DNA of 64,000 nucleotides from Candidatus Nitrotoga sp. 1052 (GTDB lineage Bacteria > Pseudomonadota > Gammaproteobacteria > Burkholderiales > Gallionellaceae), in the NCBI RefSeq assembly GCF_927312905.1, contig NZ_CAKMHQ010000009.1, positions 1 through 64,000 of the forward strand, written 5' to 3'. A program made the position numbers and the translations under genes. The notes beneath the pieces were generated by a model that saw nothing but the letters and a program-made list of their open reading frames with translations, had not been told where the DNA came from and ran no database searches. Positions 18,520 through 27,768 of this stretch are shown in pieces (position 1 is the stretch's first letter; the number at the start of each line of letters is the position of its first letter).

Positions 18520-19476
18520 TCAGTCCTTTCTGTTTCTGGTCAGCAGCCGAGCAAGCGTCTGCGAAAGCTTCTTCGGTTCAAATTTTGGTACGTACTCATC
18601 CACCCCGACAGCCTTGCCGAGCTGCTGATTGGACTCGCTGGAGAGCGACGAATGCATCAACACCGGGATATTGTCAAAACGCCTATCTTCCTTGATCTTG
18701 CGCGTAAGCATGTAGCCGTCCATTTCCGGCATTTCTACATCGGTGAGAATGACCTGCACCATATCACTCACGGGTATCCCCGCCGATTCAGCGTAACTAG
18801 CAATCTTTTGCAATTCTTCCCACGCCTTGCGACCATTAATAGCAGAAATATGATTTACCTGCATTGCGTCTAGCGCACCGACAATCTGCTTACGCGCTAC
18901 TGCAGAATCATCGGCAAAAAAAACTGTTCGATCAGCCACACCTAAGGGCTTAACAGTCTTCAATGCAAGGTCATCATTAAAATGTCCGGTTTCAGCCAAC
19001 ACTTTTTCTACATCCATCATCATCACCAACCGCCCATCTGCCAGCTCAGTGACGGCAGTCACCAAACCACCCATTTGGGCATTAAGCATTTCCGGCGGCA
19101 CCCTCATAGAGGCCCAATCGAGACGCAGAATGGTATCCACCGCCTCGACTAAAAAGCCCTGAGTGTGGCCATTGTATTCAGTGACCACCATAATTCCTGG
19201 TTTCATGTCAGTCTGCACCCCGGTGTATTTCGCCAAATCGATCACTGGCACCAGCACTCCGCGCAGACTTACCATGCCCTCCACTGAGCCAGGCATTTCT
19301 GGCGCATGAGTAATGGGCGGCACACGCATCACTTCACGTACCTTGAACACATTGATACCAAAGGTTTCGCAGCGTCCAGTGCGACTATCCAAGCCAAGCG
19401 TGAACATCAGAATTTCCAGCTTGTTGGTACCTGCCAGCTTGGTGCGCCCATCTATATTTCTAAGCAATTCAGACAT
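18520..19476 (-). CDS. cheV: CheV coupling protein (CheW-receiver), second paralogue
   Basis: 318 residues from the ATG at 19476 (MSELLRNIDGRTKLAGTNK), which follows a GGGG site; a longer frame to 19593 adds 39 residues with no signal. It has the same CheW plus receiver layout as its neighbour, with the acceptor Asp in VILTDVEMPEMDG. The two share a strongly similar core (LAGTNKLEIL, FGINVFKV.EV, HSSLSSE), a tandem duplication that has diverged. Possibly each serves a different set of receptors. Confidence 0.93.
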   Translation of the reverse strand: MSELLRNIDGRTKLAGTNKLEILMFTLGLDSRTGRCETFGINVFKVREVMRVPPITHAPEMPGSVEGMVSLRGVLVPVIDLAKYTGVQTDMKPGIMVVTEYNGHTQGFLVEAVDTILRLDWASMRVPPEMLNAQMGGLVTAVTELADGRLVMMMDVEKVLAETGHFNDDLALKTVKPLGVADRTVFFADDSAVARKQIVGALDAMQVNHISAINGRKAWEELQKIASYAESAGIPVSDMVQVILTDVEMPEMDGYMLTRKIKEDRRFDNIPVLMHSSLSSESNQQLGKAVGVDEYVPKFEPKKLSQTLARLLTRNRKD

Positions 19477-19607
19477 GACTAACCCCGTTACTGTAAGCCC
19501 CTCTCTCCTTAACACTTCATTCCCCGTATTCACTCTCTCCACAGAAGGGAGAGGTATACAAGCTGGACAATGAAGCGCGGGAGCGCGCGGCATTATTGTT
19601 TTAGTAA

Positions 19608-21593
19608 TTACACCTTAAAGTGGGCCACAGCGGCCTCCATATCTCCAGCCAACTTCTCCAACCGTAATATGTCCTGTCCGACATGCTCGATCGCCGCATA
19701 GTTTTCCTCCGCCATTTGCGCAATACTTTCGACATGACGAGCAATTTCATGGCTGCCCTTGCTTTGCTCATCCACTGATGCGGCAATATTGCTCACTCCA
19801 CTGCTGACATCTGTTACCGAAGCTCCCGCCTGTACCAGCATGCTGGATACAGTGTTAATCTGCTGCTGAGTAGACTTTAATGACTGCAAGCCATGCTCAA
19901 TGGCTTTTTCCACATTGCCGGATTGCACATCCAGCGTGCTGGTTACCTTGTCGATTTCACGGGCCGATTGCGCAGATTTTTCAGCCAGCTTGCGAACTTC
20001 GTCCGCCACCACCGCAAAGCCTCGCCCTTGTTCACCCGCGCGAGCCGCTTCAATCGCTGCATTCAACGCCAACAGATTGGTTTGATCGGCGATATCCTTT
20101 ACCTGTTGAGTCATACTAGCAATTGTCCGCGCGCTTTGCACGAAATCACCGACCGATGCCGCAATCTGATTCACCGCTTTTTCAATGCTGGCGATTTCGA
20201 GAATCATGACTTCGGCGCTTTGATTACCTTTCTTGGTTTGTTGCAGACTTTGCTCGGAAAGCTTATGCACATCTGCAGCAGTCGCCGCCACTTCCGAAAT
20301 ACTTACCGTCATCTGCTCTACCGCTGCAGCTGTGGAAGCCGCTGCTTCATTCTGCGACTGCGAACTGTGAGTAATTTTCAGAGAGGCTGCAGAAAGCTGA
20401 GTAGTACTCTGGCGAACCTGCTTGGAACTTTCGATAACATTATTAATAATTACCTGCATACTGCCAATCAGCAGATTGAAGGATTTACCCGTCTCCGCAA
20501 TTTCATTCTCGCCTTCTACAACGATGCGGTGCGTGAGATTATTGTCACTCTGAATAAGGGCAATAGTTTCGCGCAAGGAATGCAATTCGGTAACAATACT
20601 TCTGACGATAAACAATCCCGCCATCACGGTCACCAGAATGGCCAACAAGCCGAATATCGCACTGGCCATGAAAGCCGTGCGGGCACTGGCTGCAGTAGCA
20701 GCAGAAGATGCTCGTATGCGCTCGGCAAGCAGATTCTCAACTTCTTTCATGCTATTGATCTTGGATGTAATACTGCTAAACCACTTGGTTGGCTCAATAC
20801 CAAAATCACCCACAGCCACTTTTTCTATCACTACCTTGCGCATGCCTTCCACTTCATCCACAGATGAACCAGACATCTTGCTTTTGTAAAGTGCGCGGGC
20901 CTCATCAGTCGCGTAATTAATAAAAGTATCCAGATGCGTCAGCTGCGCGGAGATGTGGCCAATAAAAGTCCGATACTGCGCTGGTTCAATTTTGCTGGCT
21001 GTAAATACCGGCACCATTAACGCACGCTCTTGTCCAGAACGTTCCTTAGCATAAAGGAAAGCAAGGTATGCCGTCATTTGTTTGGCCACTTGCAAGTCAC
21101 TGGCCTGCTCGGTGATCACCGGCATTATTTCAAGAAGAGTGGCGACGGCCTTGGTGTAATAGCCGGCAGCTTCTGGCGCGGTGATTCTGAACTGCGAGGC
21201 GGCATCGCGGTTATCTTTAAGGCCATCCAGCTTGCTTATTGCGGCATCCATCGTAGTGCGGAGGGACGTTGGCATACTGGCTGTATTCAGATGGGAATAA
21301 TTACTCTTGAGCACCCCTATTTTTAGATCCGTTTCGGCGCGATATCCCGGCAGGTCATTGGCAAATTTCTCGCCTTTGGACTGAACAAAACCCGCCGTGG
21401 CACCGCGTTCAATTTGCAGGTTATGCGTAGCGTCACCTATAGCAACAGCGACGTTCATCAATGCTTCGGTTTGCGTCAGACTTCTCCACTCCCTATAGCT
21501 TTGTTCAGCATTAAAGGCCGCGAAAATAATCAGCCCAATAAGCGGCAGAGCCAGTAACAGTATCAATTTTTTTGATATAGAAATATTTTTCAT
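19608..21593 (-). CDS. Methyl-accepting chemotaxis protein with NIT-type sensor
   Basis: 661 residues from the ATG at 21593 (an ATG at 21605 adds four). Transmembrane segments near 7-28 and 310-335 flank a helical periplasmic domain of nitrate/nitrite-sensing (NIT) character ([30 protein letters not shown]). It is followed by a HAMP domain and the cytoplasmic signalling domain with the hairpin tip [20 protein letters not shown]. The ligand is unknown; NIT domains in general are proposed to sense nitrate or nitrite. It is first in the operon mcp-cheV-cheV-cheY-cheZ-cheA. No CheB/CheR tether pentapeptide was seen at its end. Confidence 0.93.
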   Translation of the reverse strand: MKNISISKKLILLLALPLIGLIIFAAFNAEQSYREWRSLTQTEALMNVAVAIGDATHNLQIERGATAGFVQSKGEKFANDLPGYRAETDLKIGVLKSNYSHLNTASMPTSLRTTMDAAISKLDGLKDNRDAASQFRITAPEAAGYYTKAVATLLEIMPVITEQASDLQVAKQMTAYLAFLYAKERSGQERALMVPVFTASKIEPAQYRTFIGHISAQLTHLDTFINYATDEARALYKSKMSGSSVDEVEGMRKVVIEKVAVGDFGIEPTKWFSSITSKINSMKEVENLLAERIRASSAATAASARTAFMASAIFGLLAILVTVMAGLFIVRSIVTELHSLRETIALIQSDNNLTHRIVVEGENEIAETGKSFNLLIGSMQVIINNVIESSKQVRQSTTQLSAASLKITHSSQSQNEAAASTAAAVEQMTVSISEVAATAADVHKLSEQSLQQTKKGNQSAEVMILEIASIEKAVNQIAASVGDFVQSARTIASMTQQVKDIADQTNLLALNAAIEAARAGEQGRGFAVVADEVRKLAEKSAQSAREIDKVTSTLDVQSGNVEKAIEHGLQSLKSTQQQINTVSSMLVQAGASVTDVSSGVSNIAASVDEQSKGSHEIARHVESIAQMAEENYAAIEHVGQDILRLEKLAGDMEAAVAHFKV

Positions 21594-21605
21594 GATTTGC
21601 CACAT

Positions 21606-22503
21606 GCCTTATATAAAAAGAAACTATTTATTACACAGCAACAATTAATTCGAATTATTTTTTTATTTCAACCTGAATCGCTTAATTGTCAATGCTGCGC
21701 AATGATTAAAATTATTAGCTCCATAAGTTAAATTGGAATCTAAATTTTTAGTTTAAAAAGATATCACCCCACCACTTTTTATTGACTTCACTTCACATAT
21801 TTCAGATTGATCCACGAAATGTCATGTGGCGTTAAGTCTCGTAAAAAATATCCTTCTTACAGCTACTTGTAACGGCGGCGCAACTGGAAACTTTAGGGCG
21901 CATTTAATAAATTAGAAAAATTTCAATCCACATTTCACCGCAGCCTGCAACGTGACGTTACCTCCATTTAGCAATAATTGCGCCATGAATAATGAAGGTG
22001 GCGACTGCTAGTACAGCAAGTGTTTAATCTTCAGAAAAGAGACCATTGGACTTACGTGAATCATCAAACCTTGGCCTGCTCGAATTGCTCAATATAACCA
22101 GAAGGGTCTTGAGAATGATCGCGCCAAGGGATATTGTAAAAATATGGGTACAGCATATGCCGACTAAAAGGATTTGATCCACAGAAAAGCGACTGAAATC
22201 CATGACTTCATCAACTATTGCACCCGTACATCTGGCGGTGAAGTCGATAAAATCAGACGCAGTAAAAAGCCGGGACGAATCAAAGACCAGAGCGAGAGTC
22301 GTGCCCGTCTTTGCGGTAATCAACGATTGAAGGGTTAAACGAAAGTGCGCAATTGAGGTTTGGCCAAGAACGCCAGCCGGAAATTTACGGGCTTGATATT
22401 AGTGAACAGCGCGTCTGCCTGCTAGCAAATGATAATGGCACAGGAACGGCCACAGTGGGCTCTATGTGACTTGTTCAGCTTGCCATAGCACAAGGCCTAT
22501 TTA
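21606..22503. other. Intergenic, AT-rich, no gene supported
   Basis: About 900 bases upstream of the MCP gene. The first part must hold the promoter of the chemotaxis operon on the minus strand; I found no clear sigma-28 motif. A 99-codon frame at 22024-22323 (minus) starts only with TTG, has no ribosome-binding site and is not accepted as a gene. Confidence 0.45.
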
Positions 22504-22538
22504 AAAATTAAGGCCAGCTTAAAGCTGGCCTTAATTTT
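22504..22538 (-). terminator. Rho-independent terminator, perfect inverted repeat
   Basis: 17-bp perfect inverted repeat with a 1-nt centre (AAAATTAAGGCCAGCTT and its complement). It works in either direction, with TTAATTTT trailing the stem on both strands. It lies 20 nt after the stop of the exported-protein gene ending at 22559. It has the same GGCCAGC core as the hairpins at 328-364 and 1646-1689. Confidence 0.88.
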
Positions 22539-22558
22539 AACTTTTAAAATCGTAATAA

Positions 22559-23026
22559 TTATTTTTTAAGCCACTGCTTGAAACCTGAAGTAGGAGTGAA
22601 ATGCACTTTACCTAAAGTATCGCCACTTCCCATTGCATTGCCTGTGGTTGCAGCATCTTTTCCAGCCCCGTACATTTTAGTGTCGGTAGGTTCGTTATTT
22701 CCAACCACCGCTGATGCTAGCCTGAAATCTGGCATACGTTGACCATCATCATTTTTATGGCCAGGATCGATTGTAAAGTCCCGGGCTTGCGAAAGGTTTA
22801 TCAATGCCCCAGGTGCATGAGAGTGTCCAGGCGCATCACGCTCACCTTCAAAACCGACATACTGTTTGCAGCAGTTCCATGGGGTGTTCAGGCCTTTCCC
22901 TGTAAACGGGGTGGCTTTATCTGCTGTAAATGCCGGCTTAGGTGCCGAAATTGCTTGCGCCTGCGCTAACGAAGCGCCAAATACAAAACAGGAAGCAATA
23001 GCGAGACTAATAACATTTTTTTTCAT
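22559..23026 (-). CDS. Small exported protein, unknown function
   Basis: 155 residues. Signal peptide 1-23 (MKKNV, ends AQA), nearly the same as those at 404, 1857 and 23464. The mature part has a CC pair near residue 52 (WNCCKQYVGFEG), a short HSH stretch, and a Gly/Thr-rich C-terminal third; I do not recognise a domain. The ATG at 23026 follows AAGGAG with a leader like that of the gene at 404. The terminator is at 22504-22538. The twin Cys and His could bind metal or haem, but no CxxCH is present. Confidence 0.75.
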   Translation of the reverse strand: MKKNVISLAIASCFVFGASLAQAQAISAPKPAFTADKATPFTGKGLNTPWNCCKQYVGFEGERDAPGHSHAPGALINLSQARDFTIDPGHKNDDGQRMPDFRLASAVVGNNEPTDTKMYGAGKDAATTGNAMGSGDTLGKVHFTPTSGFKQWLKK

Positions 23027-23401
23027 GAGAAGCTCCTTATATATAAAACTTGCGAGATTAGTTGAATAGAGTCAAGGCATGCCAAGCTTCTACGCCACAG
23101 GCTTTTACGGAGCCTACCCATACTCCAAATTCGGCAGACTCAGAGTAGCATACTACGGGCCAGATTCGGAATGTGTCAAGAACTTTGAGATCACCAGGTC
23201 AAAAAAAGTTTTCATCCCTGTTTTTATGTTCCCTCCACTTTCATTACCCAGACCTGATTTAGACTAATTCCTACCTTGATCGTCAATGCCGCGTTGCTCA
23301 ACTCACAGCAGCTGAACATCATTTCAGTCCATTAATATTGATGTAATAAGGGGATTATGAGATTTCCTGAACTCGGTACTGCAATCCGCTTCATGCAGAA
23401 A

Positions 23402-23431
23402 CGATAAGACGAGTATAAAGTCGCCTTATCG
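23402..23431 (-). terminator. Probable terminator after EF-hand gene
   Basis: Inverted repeat CGATAAG-A-CGA / TCG-C-CTTATCG with an 8-nt loop, followed on the minus strand by TTTCTGC. It is 32 nt after the stop of the gene ending at 23464. Confidence 0.6.
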
Positions 23432-23463
23432 CTAAATGTTGCTTAAGACGAATCTAGCTAGAC

Positions 23464-23916
23464 TTAATGCAACATCTTGCCTTCATGATTTTTTCTCCAG
23501 TTTGCCATGAATTCTATTAATTCATCTCCTGTTATTCTGTCATCCTTCTTGATATCGATACTGCCATCGATTTCATCGAAATGTTCTTTTATCAACGGAA
23601 CAGTTGCCGCTTCATCCTGGGTTAGGTAACCGTCACGATTGGCATCTGCTAAAACAAAGTCAATAAATAGCACTTGTTCATGCGAGACTCTGCCATCGTT
23701 CTTTTTCCCTAATTGCTGGAGACGTTTATCAAAATAAGTTTTATACTCTTCATTAGTAATCGAATTTGACATGTCATCGAAGCTCTTGTCATGCTTCATT
23801 TCTATCGTTTTTTGCCCTTCTCTTTGCCACCCGGCTGGGTCCTTTATCGCATACGCCGATGTAGCAACCAATGCAAGACTGGAAACAATCGCCAGACTAA
23901 GAATAGTTTTATTCAT
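23464..23916 (-). CDS. Small exported EF-hand-like protein
   Basis: 150 residues. Signal peptide 1-23 (MNKTI, ends AYA) of the same family as three others in the window. A canonical EF-hand loop is DANRDGYLTQDE; further degenerate EF-like segments occur before it (GKKNDGRVSHEQ) and after it (DIKKDDRITGDE). It is likely a periplasmic divalent-ion-binding protein. The start at 23916 has AAGGAG. The leader contains a hairpin near 23955-23982 (GTAGAGGCG...CGCTTCTAC). The palindrome TGTGCGATATCGCACA lies about 150 nt upstream. It is more diverged than the EF-hand protein at 1857. Confidence 0.83.
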   Translation of the reverse strand: MNKTILSLAIVSSLALVATSAYAIKDPAGWQREGQKTIEMKHDKSFDDMSNSITNEEYKTYFDKRLQQLGKKNDGRVSHEQVLFIDFVLADANRDGYLTQDEAATVPLIKEHFDEIDGSIDIKKDDRITGDELIEFMANWRKNHEGKMLH

Positions 23917-24063
23917 GATAATCTCCTTAATATTAAGTTATTACATTAATGGTTGCGTAGAGGCGGAGCATACTGCGCTTCTACACATTTAAAACGAGCC
24001 TAACTATTCTTATTAACTTAGCTGACTCTGAAGCGAAAAATAACAGCAAAATAATGCAGAGTC

Positions 24064-24079
24064 TGTGCGATATCGCACA
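24064..24079. promoter_or_regulatory. Putative operator, perfect 16-bp palindrome
   Basis: TGTGCGATATCGCACA, about 150 nt upstream of the EF-hand gene at 23464-23916. A 13-of-16 match is at 2309-2324, at about the same distance before the other EF-hand gene. It lies between divergent genes, so it could also affect the RNase gene at 24290. The remaining 300 bases of this gap show no gene. Confidence 0.5.
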
Positions 24080-24289
24080 CATGCAAAAATAGTTGCGATC
24101 ACGTTCATTGCACAAAGCCAATTCGACGGGCTGTTTAATAGGCGCAATTCTCTTTGCCATTCAGAGTGCATCTATAGTCTGCTGGCTTTGGTAAGGTCAA
24201 AGCTCAATTGATATTCGTAACTGAAGTGAAATTCCAGGCCATGATCAGCGCTGGGGTATAATCTCGCTACTCTTTTCGCCACATTCCCT

Positions 24290-26149
24290 ATGAACGTTTT
24301 TTACGAAGAAGACGGCGCTTTCAAGGTCGGCTCAATACTCGCTGACAATACAACCTCACTGCAAGTGGAAAGCATGCATGGCAAGCGCAGCAAGATCAAG
24401 GCAGCCAACGTGCTGTTACGCTTTGCCCAACCGGGGCTGATTGAGTTTATGACGCAGGCGGAAGGCATCGCAGCAGACATAGATGTGGAATTTCTGTGGG
24501 AATGCAGCCCGCCGGATGATTTCGGCTTTAACGAGCTGGCCAGCGAATATTTTGGCCACGCGCCCAATCCGATCGAGGCAGCGGGCACCTTGATCCGCCT
24601 GCATTCCTCGCCAATGCACTTTTACAAAAAAGGCAAGGGGCACTACAAGGCCGCACCACCGGATGCACTCAAATCTGCGCTAGCCAGCGCCGAAAAAAAA
24701 CGTCTGCAAGCCGCCTTGCAAGCACGTTACACCAACGAGCTGATCGCTTTCACCTTGCCGCCGGAATTCACCGACAAGTTGCCGCATCTGCTATACAAAC
24801 CGGATCGCAACACCCTCGAGGTGAAAGCGCTGGAGGCCGCCTGCACCGCTACGCACTTGTCGGCCGCGCACTTGTTGCAACGCTGCGGAGCAGTTCCTTC
24901 CACGCAGGCTTATCATTTGCAGCGTTTCTTATTTGAAAATTTCCCGCATGGAACCGGTTTCGCTGAAGTCGATTTGGCTGTCTGGTCCGACCTGCCACTG
25001 GCAGTAGATACTGCATTTAGCATAGATGATGCGACCACTACAGAAATCGACGATGCCTTTTCGGTCAGAGAGCTTGCCAACGGCAACTGGCGTATCGGCG
25101 TGCACATTGCCGCCCCTTCACTGGGCATAGCGCCCGGTTCGCCAGGTGATGAAATCGCGATGCAGCGTATGTCCACGGTATATATGCCTGGAGACAAGAT
25201 CACCATGTTGCCAGACAACGTGGTGCAGGCATTTACCCTAAGTGCCGACAAGGTTTGCCCGTCGCTCTCCATGTATCTCGAAGTCGATGCCGACACCCTG
25301 GCCGTGCTCGGTACGGAAAGCCGCATTGAGCGCATCCATATCGCCGCCAATCTGCGTCATGACACACTGGAACCGCTATTCAACGAGGATACGCTGGCTG
25401 CTGGCAAGCAGGATTTTCTCTTTGCGGCAGAGCTCACGCTATTATGGAAATTAGCGCAAAAGCTGGAAGCAACGCGCGGCAAATCCGCCGACAATAGTAT
25501 CCAGCAGGTGGATTACAATTTTCACGTGGAAAACGATCGCATCAGCATCAGTACTCGGCAGCGTGGTTCACCCATCGACAAGGTGGTGGCAGAACTGATG
25601 ATTTTCGTTAACTCGGAATGGGGCAAGCTGCTCGCGACGCACGATGTAGCGGGCATCTACCGCACGCAAAGCAACGGCAAGGTGAAGATGAGCACCGTGC
25701 CGGCACCACACCAAGGATTGGGCGTGGCACAGTATATGTGGTCAAGTTCGCCGCTGCGCCGCTACATAGACTTTATCAACCAGCGCCAGATCATCAGCCT
25801 GTTACGCGAAGATCCACCCGCCTACACCAAAAACGATACAACACTGTTCGCCGTTATTCGCGACTTCGACGCTGCCTATATGGTTTACAACGAATTCCAG
25901 CGCAATATGGAACGCTACTGGTGTTTACGCTGGCTGCTGCAGGAGAATATTCAGCAGGCCGAAGCGCTGGTGCTACGTGAAAACCTGGTGAAGCTCGTGC
26001 ACATCCCACTGATAAGCCGCATCCCATCATTACCGGAATTGCCGCCTAATACGCGTGTAATCCTGGAAATAGGCGAAATTGATCTGCTCGACTTGAATTT
26101 CAATGCCCGCTTCATCTCCACGGTAGAGGAGGAGGCTACCGCTTGCTAG
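24290..26149 (+). CDS. RNase II/RNB-domain exoribonuclease-like protein
   Basis: 619 residues. The RNB catalytic domain spans about 230-520. The metal-binding segment SIDDATTTEIDDAF gives Asp246, Asp247, Asp254 and Asp255, though Glu252 replaces the usual Asp in the middle. YRTQSNGKVKMS and YMWSSSPLRRYIDFINQRQI match the catalytic Arg and RNA-binding parts. The N-terminal part is unlike the cold-shock domains of E. coli RNase II. It would degrade RNA 3' to 5'. The start at 24290 has no clear ribosome-binding site. It overlaps the next gene by 7 nt. Confidence 0.9.
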   Translation: MNVFYEEDGAFKVGSILADNTTSLQVESMHGKRSKIKAANVLLRFAQPGLIEFMTQAEGIAADIDVEFLWECSPPDDFGFNELASEYFGHAPNPIEAAGTLIRLHSSPMHFYKKGKGHYKAAPPDALKSALASAEKKRLQAALQARYTNELIAFTLPPEFTDKLPHLLYKPDRNTLEVKALEAACTATHLSAAHLLQRCGAVPSTQAYHLQRFLFENFPHGTGFAEVDLAVWSDLPLAVDTAFSIDDATTTEIDDAFSVRELANGNWRIGVHIAAPSLGIAPGSPGDEIAMQRMSTVYMPGDKITMLPDNVVQAFTLSADKVCPSLSMYLEVDADTLAVLGTESRIERIHIAANLRHDTLEPLFNEDTLAAGKQDFLFAAELTLLWKLAQKLEATRGKSADNSIQQVDYNFHVENDRISISTRQRGSPIDKVVAELMIFVNSEWGKLLATHDVAGIYRTQSNGKVKMSTVPAPHQGLGVAQYMWSSSPLRRYIDFINQRQIISLLREDPPAYTKNDTTLFAVIRDFDAAYMVYNEFQRNMERYWCLRWLLQENIQQAEALVLRENLVKLVHIPLISRIPSLPELPPNTRVILEIGEIDLLDLNFNARFISTVEEEATAC

Positions 26150-27009
26150 TACAGTTCAAACAGCCAATCGCTATTGCCCTGGCATTCTCGCTAGTGCTGC
26201 ATGCTTTTATGCTGTTTGGCATCGGCTTCGCCCTGCCCGACCCACGCAAAATTACTGATTTCATGCAACCGCTGCAAGTGGTACTGGTAAACAGCAAATC
26301 AAAATCGCGCCCTGTTAAGGCCGATGCCTTGGCGCAACACAACCTCGACGGCGGTGGTAATACACCGGAAGATCGTCGTGCAAAAAGCCCGCTGCCCACC
26401 TTGAGCGATGACAAACAATTCACGCCTGAACAATCCGCGCAGCGCGTGCAGCAGCTTGAGCAAGGAGTCAAACTCCTGCTGGCACAGGCGGCCATCAGCA
26501 CACACAGCGTACCGCAGCAAAAAACCCAGGGACAAGAACAACAACAAAAAGCCAGTGACAGTAAAAATAACATAGACATGGTGCAACGCAGGCTGGAGAT
26601 CGCACGCCTGCAAGCACAGATCAGCAAGGATTTTGACGCTTATCAAAAACTGCCACGGCGAAAGTTTATTGGTGCGCGCACTCAGGAATATCGCTTCGCA
26701 CAATATATTGAAGACTGGCGCATCAAAGTAGAACGCATAGGCAATATGAACTATCCCCAGGCTGCGCGCCAGAAAAATATTTATGGCTCATTGCAACTCA
26801 GTGTCTCTATCCGTGCAGACGGCAGCGTGGAAAATGTGGAGGTGAGTCGCTCATCCCGTCAGCCCATCCTGGATGCTGCGGCACGGCGTATCGTAAAACT
26901 GGCCGGGCCTTTCTCCCCGCTCCCGCCAGACATCCGCAAAGACACTGACATTCTTACTATCACACGCACTTGGACATTTACCTCAGCCGACACTCTGCAA
27001 AGTGAATGA
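26143..27009 (+). CDS. TonB-like energy transducer
   Basis: 288 residues from a TTG at 26143, supported by GAGGAGG just upstream within the end of the RNB gene. An N-terminal membrane segment is near 10-32, then a long Gln/Lys-rich helical region about 85-170, and a TonB C-terminal domain about 200-285 (YPQAARQKNIYGSLQLSVSIRADGS). It should span the periplasm and energise an outer-membrane receptor or act in envelope assembly. It is coupled to the RNB gene. It is distinct from the tonB at 34491, which has its own exbB-exbD. Confidence 0.87.
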   Translation: MLVQFKQPIAIALAFSLVLHAFMLFGIGFALPDPRKITDFMQPLQVVLVNSKSKSRPVKADALAQHNLDGGGNTPEDRRAKSPLPTLSDDKQFTPEQSAQRVQQLEQGVKLLLAQAAISTHSVPQQKTQGQEQQQKASDSKNNIDMVQRRLEIARLQAQISKDFDAYQKLPRRKFIGARTQEYRFAQYIEDWRIKVERIGNMNYPQAARQKNIYGSLQLSVSIRADGSVENVEVSRSSRQPILDAAARRIVKLAGPFSPLPPDIRKDTDILTITRTWTFTSADTLQSE

Positions 27010-27054
27010 CAGATTTCCCAAAAATCGAATTTGCGAGTATCCGCCTCGCGGTAT

Positions 27055-27190
27055 CCTTGCCTCCATTCTGGGCCTGCATTCTGGTTTATAGTGCAAGATT
27101 GAAAATAGCTGATATATTTTCATCCACCAAGAATAAGCAAATTACCTATTTTATTTTTATGTCTCTCGACCTATTATTGAAATTCCTGAA
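27055..27190 (+). repeat. Promoter-region repeat, copy 1
   Basis: About 135 bases resembling 34161-34300 (roughly 70 percent by eye), with shared blocks AAAATAGCTGA, CCAAGAAT, CCTATT and CCTATTAT. It includes the 19-bp operator-like site (27132-27150) and a TATTAT -10-like box at 27172. It drives the small exported protein gene and the efflux operon. Confidence 0.55.
27132..27150 (+). promoter_or_regulatory. Operator-like site 1 (metal efflux operon)
   Basis: AATAAGCAAATTACCTATT: the left arm is the same as in the perfect palindrome at 36479-36497 and the right arm has two changes. It is centred about 33 nt upstream of the TATTAT box, so it would overlap or abut the -35 region. It is 90 nt before the gene at 27241. 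Confidence 0.5.
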
Positions 27191-27240
27191 CAATGAAACT
27201 GCATTAGAGACAGCTGTTTGACATATTCAGAATTGATCAT

Positions 27241-27630
27241 ATGACGAAAAAATGGAGAAACTTAAGCTTGGTCGCGCTACTGTCGATGCTGCAATGCATC
27301 GCGCCGCTAGTGCATGCCCATGTCAGCAGCGATTCCCATTCCGGCAGCATACAATTCCACCTCAATGGCGACATACTCGATCATGGTGGTGCTGCAACTG
27401 CCAAACCAGAGTTGAGCGATGTCAAGGCAGAATTTCCGACCATTGGCATGGCGCAAGGATATAAAGATGATTTCATCCTGTTTTTGACAGATAATCAGGG
27501 ACCGTCACATACTAAATTGTCGGCTACTTTATTAAATGCAATACCTCTGGCCAATATTGGCCAAACGAAACAAACTTCTTTTCGTTTTTCGTATTGCCGC
27601 CCTCCAGCTCAGGCACCTCCGGTTTCCTAA
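27241..27630 (+). CDS. Small exported protein preceding metal efflux genes
   Basis: 129 residues. Signal peptide about 1-26 (ends VHA), then a His-containing stretch (HVSSDSHSG). No recognised domain; the C-terminus RPPAQAPPVS has the flavour of DUF2946-type proteins found beside metal transport genes. The start has only a weak ribosome-binding site. It is the first gene after the operator-like site and is separated from czcC by a 337-nt gap with a strong hairpin. It may be a periplasmic metal-binding accessory. Confidence 0.65.
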   Translation: MTKKWRNLSLVALLSMLQCIAPLVHAHVSSDSHSGSIQFHLNGDILDHGGAATAKPELSDVKAEFPTIGMAQGYKDDFILFLTDNQGPSHTKLSATLLNAIPLANIGQTKQTSFRFSYCRPPAQAPPVS

Positions 27631-27698
27631 GGGAAATAACATATAAAACCTGGGCGTTTCACATGGTTGCATAGTGGTGCGCAGAATTTTTACGAGTT

Positions 27699-27768
27699 AA
27701 GCGAGGTGCTTACAGCAGGATTTGCATGGCAAAAACTCGCAAATCGCTCATTCCTGCGAACCTCGCTT
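27699..27768. other. Strong hairpin in gap before efflux operon
   Basis: AAGCGAGGT (27699-27707) pairs with ACCTCGCTT (27760-27768) apart from the end, and inner segments GCAGGATTTGC and GCAAAT...CCTGC pair as well, making a roughly 70-nt branched or bulged hairpin. No T-run follows. It could be a leader structure, a riboswitch-like element or a small mobile repeat; I match it to no known class. The rest of 27631-27967 has no gene. Confidence 0.45.

Larger units (their letters stand above)
27006..27221 (+). pseudogene. Short frame coupled to TonB-like gene, possible gene remnant
   Basis: 71 codons; the ATG overlaps the upstream stop as ATGA, the usual spacing for a coupled gene. The translation begins MTDFPKIEF and then loses any protein-like character in AT-rich sequence. 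In related bacteria, as I recall, aroE follows this RNB-TonB pair, so this may be its cut-off start. The promoter-like repeat shared with 34161-34300 begins within it, at about 27055. Low confidence. Confidence 0.3.

Noticed and set aside
22024-22323. 99-codon minus-strand frame with a hydrophobic stretch
   Set aside because: Only a TTG start, no ribosome-binding site, isolated in AT-rich DNA; not enough to call a gene.
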